A stretch of 38,058 nucleotides of DNA from Podochytrium sp. JEL0797 (lineage: Eukaryota; Chytridiomycota; Chytridiomycetes; Chytridiales; Chytriomycetaceae): NCBI GenBank assembly GCA_027596195.1, contig JADGJG010000137.1, positions 1-38,058 on the forward strand, written 5' to 3'. The notes below the pieces were generated by a model that did not search any database, was not told the origin of the DNA, and saw only the letters and a program-made list of their open reading frames with translations. This document shows, piece by piece, positions 19,467 through 31,152 of this stretch; within the stretch, counting starts at the first letter, position 1; every line of letters begins with the position of its first letter. A program made the position numbers and the translations under genes.

Positions 19467-21325
19467 ATGGACATCTGCCTCGAACTCGCTCAGCAACTCG
19501 GGTACACCACCTTTCCGAATGCATCCACACGGCACTGCCACATACCAACCCGCTAATAATACTCTGTAACAAGCCCCGCACGCACCCCCCGCGAACGCGC
19601 CACGGCAGCCCGCACGCTCCTCGAGCTTCTCGAACACGCCAACGCGAACCCAGAAGAACCCGCCGTAATCCGAGCCATCGACGTGATCCTTGCCGACTGT
19701 GTGCCGTCGCTGCTGCATGCCGCACAGACCCCAGTTCGGTCCGCAAAGTCGTTGCAGCCGGATCCGACTGTGACGCCGCAGAATGTGATTGACATGGCTG
19801 GTGAGTTTTAGTTGCTTGATCAAACGGAATGAATGGGTGTACATGATCAACTCACACTCCCTCCACCCAAAAAAAAAAAAAAGACGCTGCCCTCCTCCTC
19901 CTCGGCCACCTCTGCTCCGCCGGCCTCGAAACCCTCTCCGCCGCCGGCTGGCACGTAGATGACGACGGCACTGGCCGCGGCCGCCCCCTCTACGTGAACC
20001 CCACCACCGCCGAATCCCAACAAACCCCCCCGGACCTCGCTGCCCAACTCTTTGGCGACCTCCTCCCCGCCAAAGACCACTGGGCCCTCACCCTCCTCTT
20101 TGAACTCTCCACAATCACATCCCCCTACGCAAACCCCATGGACGGATCCCTCTGTTGGCCCGCCCGAATCCGATTCCACGAACCCGAAACCAACACCTAC
20201 ACCAAAACAACCGACTCAACCCCACTTCCCCCCAAACTCGCCATGACGGTCGTCGACGTGGCTCAAGACGACGACGACGAAGAAGACGATCCTTCCGAAG
20301 AAGGCCACGAAACCCAACTCGCCTTCACGCGTCACCTCGTCCTCGGGCCCTGGCACGGCATCCCGTCCTTCCGCGAAACCGAAATCGACCTTGACCACCC
20401 CCCACCCGGATCCCACCTCGAATCGTGGTACACCTGCGCCATGATGTGCACCGCGTTCCTGGGTACCCGGAAACCGGGTCGCGGGAAGGTACTCCTCGTA
20501 GGACTCGGGGGTGGCGCGATGGCGAGTTTTGCGGGTCGGTATTGGCCTGGGATGAGGGTTGAAGCTGTCGAGATTGATGCGCGGGTTGTGAAGGTTGCGG
20601 AGCGGTGGTTTGGGGTTTGTTGTGAGCCGAGTCAGTTGGGGGAGGCGGATGGGGTGTTGGGGGATGGTGGGGATGAGCCGCAGCATTTTAAGATGGATCC
20701 TGCGGCGAGGGCGGCGAGTGTGAGGGTGACGAATGCGTTGGCGTTTGTGGGTGGGGCGGTGAGGGATTTGGAGTGTCGGTATGATGTTGTGTTGTTGGAT
20801 GTGTACACGCGTGGGGAGTTTCCGGAGCAGTTGGTGAATGCAGAGTTTTTTGGGCAGGTGAAGCAGTTGTTGAAGACGAAGGAGAATGATGGGTGGGATG
20901 GGGTTGTGGTTGTGAATGCGGGGGTGGGGGAGGATCGGCGTAGGGTTGAGGAGTTGATGAAGGGGTGTATGCCTGTGGTTAAGACGCTGTTGGATGTGAA
21001 TGCGTCGAGTCGTATGGACGATGATAATGAAAACGCGGTTGTGGTGGGGATGGCGGTCGATGGGGTTGATATTTCACCGGCAGAGTGGAAGCGGAGGGCA
21101 GAGGAGGTCAAAACTACGTGGCCGGATGCGCCGCTCCCGCCGTTCGAAATGAGGGCTGCCATTCCGGCGCCCAATGATGAAATTATGTTGGGATGGGCTG
21201 GGAACTCAATGCTGGAGGAGGAGGATGAGCCTGTTGAAGGGGAGCCCAACTTTAAAAAGAGCAAGAGGCCCGAGGAGGTGGAAAAGTTGGCCAAGGATGA
21301 TCCTGCTTTCTCTATGTTTGACTGA
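19467..21325 (+). CDS. Spermidine-synthase-fold SAM methyltransferase (METTL13 C-domain-like)
   Basis: Three exons (19467-19501, 19574-19800, 19884-21325) with introns of 72 and 83 bp give 567 residues. The Rossmann core is clear: KVLLVGLGGGAMASFAGRYW (SAM loop, about residue 285), followed by VEAVEIDARVVKVAERWFG with the acidic ribose-binding Glu/Asp, then YDVVLLDVYTRGEFPEQLV. This layout matches the spermidine synthase-like group that includes the C-terminal domain of METTL13 (eEF1A methyltransferase). The N-terminal half (TLLELLEHANANPEEPAVI) is helical and unassigned, with an acidic insert DDDDEEDDPSEEG. It starts 47 bp after the SNAPC4-like stop on the same strand. Intron 2 ends in a run of 14 or more A before AG. 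The substrate is unknown. Confidence 0.72.
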
Positions 21326-21516
21326 ATATGAAAAACGGCGTTTTTCTCACATACCTATTTTTTGGAAAAATGACTGCCGGGCAGGCATAATGCTTGCTTC
21401 CCTGAGGGAAAATTCTAATATTCGGTTGTGTTTTCTCGCGCCCGGTTTGGGTCCAGTTTGGATCCCGCCTCTTTATCAACCTTCTTGAAACAATTAAAGT
21501 ACCCATTAAATCTTCT

Positions 21517-22817
21517 TTATTGTGAAAACCAGCCGTAAATATACGCCTGGTACACGAGCATGCTGTCAAAAATTAATGTCCCGAAACTTCCGATAATAAA
21601 GGGCAAAGTCGCCAAATAAAAGTTACGGTCTAACACAAGCCCGCGTAAAAAGATTTGCGCTCCGTATGCGAGGTTTCCAGACAAACACAGGATGAACAGC
21701 TCTGATAACGCGGAAGGAGAAAGGTTCAGAAAACTTGGGGATGCGATTGGTGCGGCAAAAGAAAACAGACTACTCACCGATCGAAACACCCTCCACAGAC
21801 TTGCGACTATGATTTTCGCGAATCTGAGACACGCGACTGAAAAAGTAACAGAGACCAGACACCCACGACATGACACACCCCAGCGCATAGTTGGATGGCG
21901 AAACTGGCATCCTTGCGTCACAACGCGGCGGACCCGGCGCAGAGACCAACCCGTCAATTCCCAACACACTCGACGTAATACCCGCATCCACCATCCCGGC
22001 CGACAAACATACACACAAGACCACAATCGCCATGGTGTTGTTTGCAATCAGTTTCGACACTTTCGAGCCTCCTCCCCCTCCTCCAATGCCCGACACAGTT
22101 GGAATCAGCAGACACGTTGACTCGTTCGCGACTGACGTTGAGATTCCAGATGCAGCAACTTCTTGATCTCCAGAATTACTGCCACCATCTTCCGACTGTG
22201 AATCCACAATCTCCTCGTAAACTACCGGTTTCGCGAGCCCAAGACGGACACGCAACCACCCGTACCAAACAATTTGCGTCAACGTAATCACGTCAATCAT
22301 GATAAAGTATGCAGCGACCCAGAGCTGTAAGGCGAGTTGGTTCGTCAGGAAGGACCCGAGCAGATTGCTAACGAAATTTTGGAATCGAAGTTCAATAAGG
22401 TGTGGCGGCGGCAAAAGTCTGGGAGGTTTACCCAATGTCACCAAACGCCCATGATATCATCAGATCAGCTGATAACCCGTCAGTTGACTTGCGTCGAAAG
22501 TTCATCCACTATTAGAGGAAGTTCAGCGAGAGTGTGTAATCACATGTGCCAAGTGATAGCACGATCGACAAAGGGGTTCTCACGATTTGGGGGAAGAAAG
22601 CCACAGCGAAGCAGGAGAGGGAGAACAGGCCACAGAAGAAGGAAGCGATTTCGGTCGGCGTTCGCACGCAGTCTCCAAATACCCATGCGATCCTGCGAAC
22701 GGTCTCAGCTTTTCGATCGATTATGCCTCACATATGGCAAGGGAGGGTAACTTACAGTTTAACATAGTGGTATCCGTCTACTGTTGCGGGATCACAGACG
22801 CAAGAGTCTTCGAACAT
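21517..22817 (-). CDS. PQ-loop repeat protein, vacuolar amino acid transporter-like (copy A)
   Basis: Seven-helix PQ-loop protein related to YPQ1/PQLC2, which export cationic amino acids from the vacuole or lysosome. Five exons (22756-22817, 22584-22692, 22432-22508, 21778-22367, 21517-21701) give 340 residues. PQ-loop 1 is FFPQIWMNFRRKSTDGLS; loop 2 is FFSRVSQIRENHSRKSVEG, where Ser replaces the usual Pro. An acidic cytosolic loop (DSQSEDGGSNSGDQE) and a Gly-rich stretch precede the second repeat. The N-terminus MFEDSCVCDPATVDGYHYV is probably lumenal. It is a tandem paralogue of the next gene, with every intron at the same codon and phase. Exon 3 is 77 nt in both. Confidence 0.87.
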
Positions 22818-23015
22818 GTTGGAAGTGGAAGGGTTGTGGAAGGGTTTCGGAAAATTTGGAAAAAACAAAAACGCCGGGCCGCAAACGTGCCCCCTTCCCC
22901 CGAGTGGCGAATGAACAACTTTCCTTCTCTTTCCCACCCTTGTGATAGCGCATTATTTGTTTTATATCAATTCCTTTGCAGGTTATTTTCTTTCTTACTT
23001 TCTTCTTTTATTTCA

Positions 23016-24406
23016 TTAATGGAATCCGCCGTAAATAAAAGCTTGATAAATCAAAGCGCCATCGAAGATCAACGTGCCGAAACTCCCGATCAGGAACGGC
23101 AAAGTCGCCAGATAAAAGTTTCGGTCAAAGATAACCCCGCGCAAAAAGATTTGGGCGCCGTATGTGAAGTTGCCAGAAATTGACAAAATGAACAATGCTA
23201 ATGATAAAAAGGAGGATCCGGGTGGGTAAGAAGGCGTACGTTGGATTCGGAATAGATAAGGAATTTTGACAACTCACCAATCGAAACCCCCTCCACGGAT
23301 TTGCGGGCGTGATTTTCGCGAATCTGAGACACGCGACTAAAAAAGTAGAGGAGCCCAGACACCCACGACATGAGACATCCCAGCGCATAGTTTGCTTCTG
23401 ACACAGGCTCCCGAGCGTCACAAAGCGGCGGTCCGGACGCTGACACCAACCCATCAATCCCCAACCGACTCGTTGAAATCCCCGCATCCACCATCCCCAC
23501 TGACAGACACACACACAAGACGACAATCGCCATTGAATTCTGTGCAATCAGTTTCGACATTTTAGATCCGCCGCCACCACCTCTCTTGGTCGATGGTGAG
23601 CCGGCTCCAGAATCAACCAACAAACAAGTGGATTCGTTTGGCACGAGTCCCGCGACTTCCCCGTCATGGTTCAAAGCTCCGCCGGCGCTTTCGTCACCAC
23701 CAACACTGCCACCATCTTCCGACTGCGAATCCACAATCTCATCGTAATCGATTGGTTTCGCGAGCCCAAGTCGCACGCGAAGCCATCCATACCAAAACAT
23801 TTGCCCCAGAGTGATGACATCGAGCGAAATGAAATACACAGCCGTCCAAATTTGAAGAGACAACTGCTTCGTCAGAATGGATCCAAAAAGGTTCCTGTGG
23901 GTTGAATAGGGATAAGCTTCCCGCACTAAAGAATCCGCGATAGGGATAAGCTTTCCGCACGAAAGAATCCGCGATAAGATTTCAACAGGAGGCGCTCACC
24001 CCACATCGCCGCACACCCAAAACACCAACAGTCCCGTTGAAAGCCCATCCGATGACTTGCGCTTAAAGTTGAGCCACTAATGGAATGATACGAGCGATTG
24101 AATAAGGGTTCACAACAAGGAAAGTTCAACAAATGTGAGATTTCCGCGATGCGGGGAATGTGTTGGTCTCACTCACAATCTGCGGGAAGAAGCTGACGGC
24201 GAAACAGATGAGGGAAACGAGACCAAAAGCGAACGAGGCGATCTCTGTTGGCGTTCGGATGCAATCGCCGAAAACGACCCCGATACTGCGAGGTTGGTGA
24301 GTGAGCAGCCCAAGGTTTCCACAATCGGTAATCACACTAAAGCTTACATCTTAATATAGGGATAACCATCCACGACAGCCGGATCGCAGACGCACGAGGT
24401 TTCCAT
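23016..24406 (-). CDS. PQ-loop repeat protein, vacuolar amino acid transporter-like (copy B)
   Basis: Paralogue of the adjacent copy A, in the same orientation and with about 200 bp between them. Five exons (24348-24406, 24177-24285, 24000-24076, 23278-23894, 23016-23197) give 347 residues. It begins METSCVCDPAVVDGYPYIK. PQ-loop 1 is FFPQIWLNFKRKSSDGLS and loop 2 is FFSRVSQIRENHARKSVEG, with Ser for Pro as in copy A. The variable acidic loop (about residues 145-200) is longer and differs most between copies. Intron 3 (23895-23999) is 41 bp longer than in copy A and contains a 34-bp tandem repeat. AATAAA lies a few bases after the stop codon. Confidence 0.87.
23908..23975 (+). repeat. 34-bp tandem duplication inside intron 3 of PQ-loop copy B
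   Basis: Two adjacent copies (23908-23941 and 23942-23975) begin agggataagctt and end gaatccgcgat, differing at two positions. They fall wholly inside the intron and account for most of its extra length compared with the paralogue. Confidence 0.85.
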
Positions 24407-24910
24407 GCAGTCGGAGAATTTCGAAAGTTTTTTTTTTTTGCTTGGATTTCCCCGCCCACCCCTGGCCCACCTCCAACCCACACAAACCTAAACAAAATAT
24501 TATGGAGTAGTGTCACCAGTTTCAAAGCTTTTAGCGGCAGTAAGTCGCAGCATGCACCTAGTGGGCCGCCATTTTTTTTATTTCAAGTTGAAGGAGGAAA
24601 GGAGAAGGGGGGAGGGGGAGGGGGTTGGATAACCATGAGGGAGGGAGGAGGAGGAGGAGAAATGTACAATCGTGCTACTGCCGTCGGGTCTGCAATTGAA
24701 AATTCTTGCGCAGTCGACGGCCCTGTTGGTTCGATCGCTTTTTGATATGTCTTTCAATCCCTGAGGATGATAAACCCTTTTACAATCAGAGCAGAAGCCT
24801 GCCGGATCGTCGCTGACGCAATGGCGATAGGCGAGGTGCGCGGCGATTTTGGGTGAACTTTTTGTTGCAAAAAACACAACGCGAAGAACACGAAAAACTT
24901 CCACGAAACT
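24407..24910. other. 504-bp spacer without a recognised gene
   Basis: It contains the upstream region of PQ-loop copy B (T10 run at about 24429-24438) and a purine-rich tract at 24590-24660. The minus strand stays open from 24904 to 24578, but the translation is low-complexity at its end and matches no family I know. A weak C-box-like ggatgataaa near 24764 has no paired terminal stem. Confidence 0.5.
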
Positions 24911-25848
24911 TCAGGCCAACTCAATCGCAGCAGTCAACTTGAATAGCACGTCCTTCGACTCGGTATAAAACAAAACACCCGAGGAAACTTGTTGAGCGTT
25001 CGTCTTGAGCTCAAAGCTGTTGGGCATGAAGTTGGTGGGAGCTGAAGCAAACATTTTCACTCCAGAAAGCTCAATTGAGATCGGCTTCTGTGATTTATGT
25101 TCATCGCGGTAGAGGTACAAGTTCTTGCTCTGGAATCGGGCATCAGTTTTCTTTCAGTTCTTCAAAAACTCACCTCGACAAGAGCCCACTTGAACTTCCA
25201 ACCCGCCTTCTCGCTTGCTTGATAAGCCAGCCATCCTTCGAACGACGGCCCACCCTTGTCAGCATTGAGGATCTGTTTCCACTGGTCCACTTTCTCGCGA
25301 CATTCAAGTTGAGCTTTGAGAGTTTGTTTCTCGCTCTCGAGAATAGTGCCAGAATACCGATTCAACCTCTCTCTCATCTCCACCTTCCTCTCGTTCACTT
25401 CCTTTCTGATCCCTTCAAAAATGATGTTCTCATCCTCGTCTTCGTCAATCGGCCCGGAAGTCGGCGAAACGCGTTCAACTACTCCAGCCACGCTCTCTTC
25501 ATCCAAATCCTTCTCCAAATCCTTCACATTCACAATCGCTGCGTGATTCTTGAGTAAAACCTTGACAGAGTGGTTGTGTTTGGCAAGTTGAACATTCGAC
25601 TTTGTGTCGCTGAGGACGATTTTGAGCGGCGTGTTGTTGTAGTTCATGTATCCCACGAGAGCTGGGGAAGTATCCGTGTGTGGCATGGTGGTCTGCAAGG
25701 CCTTGCGGAGTTCAGGAAGACTTTCGCCTTTCGCTGAAATGGAAAGGATGTGGGTTGTGGAATCCTCCGCGACGATGGCCCAGTTTGTGGAGCCAGCTCC
25801 TGATGAGATGGAGGCAATTTCTTTCGCAAGGTTGGTGATGTCTTTCAT
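24911..25848 (-). CDS. ADF-H (coactosin-like) plus PH domain protein
   Basis: Two exons (25174-25848 and 24911-25129) with a 44-bp intron give 297 residues. Residues 1 to about 120 resemble an ADF-H/coactosin fold: NWAIVAEDSTTHILSISAKG, LVGYMNYNNTPLKIVLSD, then SVKVLLKNHAAIVNVKDLEK. This fold binds actin. A charged helical linker (about 125-200, VNERKVEMRERLNRYSG) follows. The C-terminus is PH-like: FEGWLAYQASEKAGWKFKWALVES with NLYLYRDE and a closing helix ending LTAAIELA. It is predicted to link actin to membrane phosphoinositides. It is transcribed downstream of the dynactin p24 gene after only 45 bp. Domain calls rest on pattern, not search. Confidence 0.68.
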
Positions 25849-25893
25849 GTTGAGTTCTGGAAGGAATTAAATGCACAATGGATTTTTTTGAAT

Positions 25894-26777
25894 TCACAGG
25901 CCCTCAGAGTCCAATTTGGCAGAAATCGCGTTCAATAACGAGTCGTAATACAAAAATACTTGCGAGAGAGTTTCAATCTGAACCAAAAAAAGGGAGAAGA
26001 CAATGTCAGAATTAAAAAACCGCAAACTCGCGAAAACGCCAAGTGAATCAGCACTCACGTATTCGTTGTAGTCATCCAAAACAGTCATAAACTCCTCCTT
26101 AAGTGCTGCAGAAGCTTGCGACTGGGCAATTTGGGTGAATTCGATAGGCGTCAGTGCCGCAATACGTTGGTCCAAACCTGGAGCAGAACAACAAACAATT
26201 TATCATCGGCGCCTCTCAAGAGATCTTCAAAGCAACGAACCACTCATAGCCTGGGAATCAATCTCGCCCTTCAACGCATCGATTTCGCGCAATTGGTCCG
26301 TCAACGTCAAAATTTCGTCCTCAGCCGCGAGCACAATCTCCTTCTTGGACGCAGGATCCAAACCGAGTCCCATATCGAGATCAAGGGCCGAAGATGAATT
26401 CTGCTCAGTCGTGTTGGTGTGGTTGCTGATGATTTCGCTCAGCTGGGAGTCTGTGGTTGCGAAGGTGAGTTTGATGGGCGCACAAGCCGAGATGGCTCCG
26501 TCTCGCTGTTACATTTTTGCAGAAAGTCTCCGAGGGCTCGTCTACGGGCGCAATATGGGTTCAGTACGTGTGGGGTGCGGGAAGGCTGGCGAGCCGCTTA
26601 CCGCTCGCTGACGAGTTGGTTCAATTTGCCTTTGATGGAACCTACGGATTGCATGATCGACTCGAGTCCAGGTCGCAGTAGTGGCCCATCCGTTGAATAT
26701 GGAGTTGTAATGGAGGAGATGTAGTCCAGGCGCTGTTCGAGGGCTGCAATCGTCTCGGCATCTGGCACGTTGGGCAT
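25894..26777 (-). CDS. DCTN3: Dynactin subunit 3 (p24/p22) homologue
   Basis: Shoulder subunit of dynactin, the cofactor of cytoplasmic dynein for minus-end cargo transport. Five exons (26602-26777, 26513-26541, 26241-26450, 26059-26177, 25894-25977) give 205 residues, close to the human length of 186. The all-helical layout fits: an N-terminal LEQRLDYI segment, a middle IVLAAEDEILTLTDQLREID (like the ILAEEQFIL region of p24), LDQRIAALTPIEF, and a C-terminal coiled segment EEFMTVLDDYNEYIETLSQ. Exon 2 is only 29 nt. Similarity in this family is low, so the name rests on the overall pattern. Confidence 0.65.
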
Positions 26778-26818
26778 TCTGGATTTGTTTTTTCGGAATT
26801 GATTTTTTTTTGTAAGAA

Positions 26819-29800
26819 TTAAGATTTCAGCACCCGGATCTCTTCTTCCAGCCCCATCATCTTGGAAGTCAATTCCTGCGAAAAGAGCAAGGTTCAGGAT
26901 TCCCTCGCCGTACGCGACAAGAAATCAAAATCACTCTCACCTCTAGCAGCTTCTGCATCTTGATATTCACTTGCGTCAACAACATGGGATTCATTTTCTG
27001 CATGGCCCCCGCATTCGTGAGCATGTCCATCGAGAATCCGCCCTTTTTGTTTTCACTCGGTGCGATTTGCGCTGAATACTCGCGAAGCATGTATTGCTGC
27101 ACAGCCTTAGATTTGAGTTCGAGCTCCTCAGCTTGTTTGGTGAGACGGTCGTGCAGTGTTCGGATCTGACAAGGTAGAAATTTAAAAACGCGTTTGGCGA
27201 CCACAGAAAAAGCAGGAGTTTACCTCTTCTTCTGCATTCTTGGAACGCTTGTTGAGGGTTTCGTTCTCTTTGGCGAGTTGGAGGAGCTCGGTTGTGAGCT
27301 GGATGGGTCATTTTAGCACTTTTTCGAATGAGAGGGAGCAAAACTGACCCGTTCCACTTTGGGCACGCCAACACCATTACTTGAGGCAGATTCATTGTGC
27401 GAGTGTGATTTTGTAGGCTTTCGTACCACTATGTTGTCCGAAGTTTGGCGACTGTGCGAAGCGGAAGTCGCCACTGCCAAACTTTCCGAGCTCTCCTGAA
27501 TTTCGGCGGATCCCTGCCTCTTTCTCTCTTTGGCGATTTGCTTCTGAAGGTCGCGCATCTGAATATAACGGAGCGGGTTCAATTATTGAGATTCCGCTTA
27601 TCCCGTGACTTACAATCAATGCGCCTCGTTTCTCCATCGCTCTGTGTTCGCTCTGCACGTCCTTCACTTTGGTGGTCAAGTCAAAGTTCTCGGTTTTTAG
27701 GGCAGTGATGGCTTCGTTCAGAGACTGATTGTTTTGCAAATCGACTTGACGTGATTCCGTAAACTCGTTTTGCTGTTGAACCAAGCGGGTGTCGAGCTCG
27801 GAAATCTTTTTGGAATGTGCGGCAATTGTCTGGTTCAATAATTCCTTGTCTTTTTCGAGAGTCGTGATGGTTTTTGCGAGTGTTGTCTGCGTTTGGGTCA
27901 GCTCGTCGACGCGTTGTTTGAGTTTTTTGATGGCGTCGTCCTTTTCTCCGTTCGTTTTTGACAAGCGCAGCGACGAATTGCGGGACACTTCGAGCTCTGC
28001 AGTAACTACATCCATCTTGGTTTGAAGTGCAGTCATTTTGTCTTGAGTTCCTTTGAGTTCTTGTTGCAGGAGACTATACTGCTGCTTTTCGGCACCAATC
28101 TCTTCTGTCAGTTTCGCAATGGTTCCATTTGCTGTGGTAATCTTGTCGTTGAGTTCGCTGGTGGATTTGGCAGACTCGGCCTTGAAAGATTCCAGATCAG
28201 ACTCGACTGTCTTGATACGAGTCGTGTATTTGCCAATGTCATCGTTGCGGGAAAACAGCTCCTTCTCAAACTTCTTTGCCTGTTCAGTTTTCTGAGTCTC
28301 GTGAGCAGCCACGTCTTTTTTAAGTCGATCCACTTCAGATTTGGCAATGTCCAAGTCGGATTGAATCTTGGACTTGTCTTTCTTGAACTTTTCTTCGGAA
28401 TCCGTCTTGTCTTTTTGGTGCTTTTCGTCCAATGCCGCTTGTTCCTTGCGGAGTTTCTCTTCGAGGTCTCGCTTCTCCTTCGTCAATTTTTCCTCCAATT
28501 CTTTGCGCTTCTTTTCCTCCACTTCCATCTTGGCTTTGACGGATTTCTCTTCTGCTGAAGCCTGCTCCTTCTTGAGACGCGATTCGAGATCAGCAAGGCT
28601 TCGCTTCGAAGTTTCATGCAATTCGGAAATTTCCTTCTTGTGGTTCTCCTCCATTGTGACCAAGTCCTTCTTGGACTTGTCTTCCAGCGCTTTGATCTGC
28701 GCTTCAGAAGATTTGGAACCCTTGCTCGCGTTGTCCTTGAATTCAGTCATCTCCTTGCGGAGCTGCTCGACTTCCTTGGTAATTGATGCAGCCGCTTCTT
28801 CCAACGCAGCCTTTTCCTTCTTGAATTTGGCGTCCAACGCGTCACGGTCTTTGGCGGCTTTCGATTCCAACTCGAGTTTCTCCTTTTTGCCATCATCTCG
28901 CAGTTTCTCCATCGCCTTTTGGTGCGCGAGCTCAATCTCGGCCTTGTAAGACTGAATGGCCTCCGAATGCTCCTTCTGCAACGAGGTCACCTTTTTCTGC
29001 ATCTCCACAGAGTTTTGAGCACCATCCGCTATTTTCTTTTCCGTCTCCTCCACCTGCAAACGCAACTGATCCCTCGCGGCACTCAAACCAGCCACCTCCG
29101 ACTCCTTGTCCCTCAACTGCGTTTCCAACACCGTCACAGCTTCACGACCACTCTGCTTCAACGTCTCGCATTCTTTGACCTTGTCGTTGAGTGCGGTGCG
29201 GGTTTCCTCGAGCTCCGAAAGTTGGGTCGAAATTTTGGATTCCAACACCCCGATGCGTTCGGTTGCGAGAAGCTTGTCCTTTTCGTATCCGCTTTTGAGG
29301 GTTTCGATAAAGTCGACTGCCACTTCTTCCTCCTTCTCTGCACTTGCTGGTTCAACTGCTTCAGCAGGTGCTGTTTCACCTTCTCCTCCCGCAGATGGCG
29401 ACGCAGCAATGTTGGCAGCAGACTTGGATTGCAGCTTTTGCACCTCCATACTCTTCTTGGCCACGGTTTCCTGCAGCCCGCGAATGGTGGCCTCGTAGCT
29501 GGAAACGAGGGAATTCTTTTCCGATTGAAGGGCCTGCAGGGTCTTGTCGTGAGTGGATTTGAGGGTGTTGGATTCGGTAAGGAGGGTTTGGATCTTGTCG
29601 GTTTGGTCCTTGAGGCTGGCGGTAAGGGTCGTGATTTGGGTGGTGGCGTTTGCTAGGGATTTTTCGAGGCTGGCGGTTTTGGTGGTGGTGAGAGTGATGT
29701 CTTGGTGGAGTTTGGTTTGGAGTTTGGTGGCTTCGGCTGTGTGTGTATTGCAAGGTTTTGTTTAGTGATTGAAACGCGGCTGGGACTTTCGCTGTTCTTA

Positions 29801-30992
29801 CATTTGGAAGCTTCCAAGCTCAATGATGTTGATTTCAATTCAGCTCCAAGCGCCACAAGTTGAGATTCCAGTTCCTTGGTGCGTTGAATTTGTACTTCGT
29901 TGTCTTGCAATTTCAATTTGTATGCGTTGGCTTCCTCATTAACTTTTTCCAAGGCAGCCTTGGCATCATGCAGCGACTTTTCAATATCTGCTACTTGGTT
30001 GCCGTTGTTGCCTGCAGATGAAGAATCTTTTTCTTGTTGGAGTTGCGTTTTGAGCGAATCCATTTCCACTCGCAGACTTTCTACGGCTTTCGCATGTTCC
30101 TTTTTCGCGTCCTCCAATGCTCCGTCAGGCTGTGGCGAGGATGCGGTGCTAATGGCCTCGAGCGTATTGACTTGCGTTTTGAGCTTTTCAATTTCCGCAT
30201 GGGCTGTTTTGAGTTGCTCCTCGAGTTTGGCCGTGTCACCAGGGGTACCCGACACTACCGCAGGAGGCGCGACCGTTGCTGCGGAGGACGAAGAAACGGC
30301 AGCGGTGGTTTGAGCCGTTGGTTTGCTCCCCCACCATGCCTTTAAGGAAACTGCTGGAGTGCCGGTGGCTGAGGCGGGGGCTGCCGACGTGGCTGGGGTG
30401 GTTGATGCCGCAGACGTTTTTGCGGCGGCTTCGATTGCAGCTGCAGCCTTCTTTTTCTCTGCAGCAACTTCCTCTTGGGCCTTCTTGAGAGATTCTTCGA
30501 GTCGCTGATTCTCTGTGCGCAACTCAGCGACGGTCGTTTCAAACTCTTTGATCAATGGATCCAACGACGCGTTGTTTTGTGACACCTCGAGTTGCTGCTC
30601 GGGCGACAATTTGGCCTTCAATTCCATATTCTCCTTGACAGCCGTGGCGAGCTTCACTCTCTGCGCGTCGCTCTGTTCGGCAAGCTGGTGCATGTGCTCC
30701 TTCAGCCCCGCATTTTGGGATTTGAACAAGTCGAGCATTTCCACGTCTTGTTTGAGTTTGGAGTTTTCGTCCATGGTTTGCAAGAGCTGTTTCTTGTCTT
30801 TGGAGAGTTCGAGGAGATCGGTTTTCTTCTTGAGGTCTCGTTCGAGGACGGTTTTTTCGTGTTGGAGTTTTTCGACGACTGTATTGTTTGTTAGAATGAT
30901 CCGAATCCAAATGAGAGAGGTTTAGAGGGTGGGTGGGTCTTTTTCTTACGCTTGCGCAGGTCTTCGCCGGAACTCAGATCGGTCGTGGACAT
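26819..30992 (-). CDS. Long coiled-coil protein, GRIPAP1/CCDC186-like
   Basis: Seven exons (30950-30992, 29802-30878, 27614-29736, 27349-27558, 27224-27298, 26941-27165, 26819-26875) give 1269 residues, almost all predicted coiled coil rich in Glu, Lys, Gln and Ala. It starts MSTTDLSSGEDLRKLVEKL. An Ala/Thr/Pro-rich break (about residues 145-190) carries SLKAWWGSKPT; a second break near residue 1100 is Ser-rich. The C-terminus has a pattern like GRIPAP1/CCDC186: AVQQYMLREYSAQIAPSE, then MQKMNPMLLTQVNIKMQKLL and LTSKMMGLEEEIRVL. Those proteins act as Rab-linked endosome or Golgi tethers. Coiled coils mimic each other, so the family is tentative although the gene is certain. Exon 3 is 2.1 kb without an intron. 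Confidence 0.8.
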
Positions 30993-31152
30993 GGTTCGAG
31001 CCGTGGAATCGCACCAAGGGAAATTTTGGTTCCTTTGTTCTCGGGGTTGTTGCGAAACGGAAAATAAACGGCAAGGGGAAAAGGAAGGAGAAAGGAAAGT
31101 CGCAGAATGGAACGCGACGCAAAAACCATTCGCGAAAACAAAAACAAACAAA
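30993..31152. promoter_or_regulatory. 160-bp divergent promoter region
   Basis: It separates the start codons of the coiled-coil gene (minus) and the PIH1 gene (plus). Purine-rich on the plus strand (31070-31150); no clear TATA element. It probably serves both genes. Confidence 0.45.

Noticed and set aside
24760..24835. Possible box C/D snoRNA (ggatgata then ctga)
   Set aside because: The C box deviates and the flanks cannot form the terminal stem.
24578..24904. 108-residue minus-strand frame in the spacer after the ADF-H/PH gene
   Set aside because: It ends in Ser/Pro low complexity, matches no family I know and has no clear promoter or splice context; probably chance.
28022..29656. Long Ser/Phe/Leu-rich plus-strand frames
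   Set aside because: They are the antisense of Glu/Lys-rich coiled-coil codons of the 1269-residue protein, which always yields such low-complexity frames.
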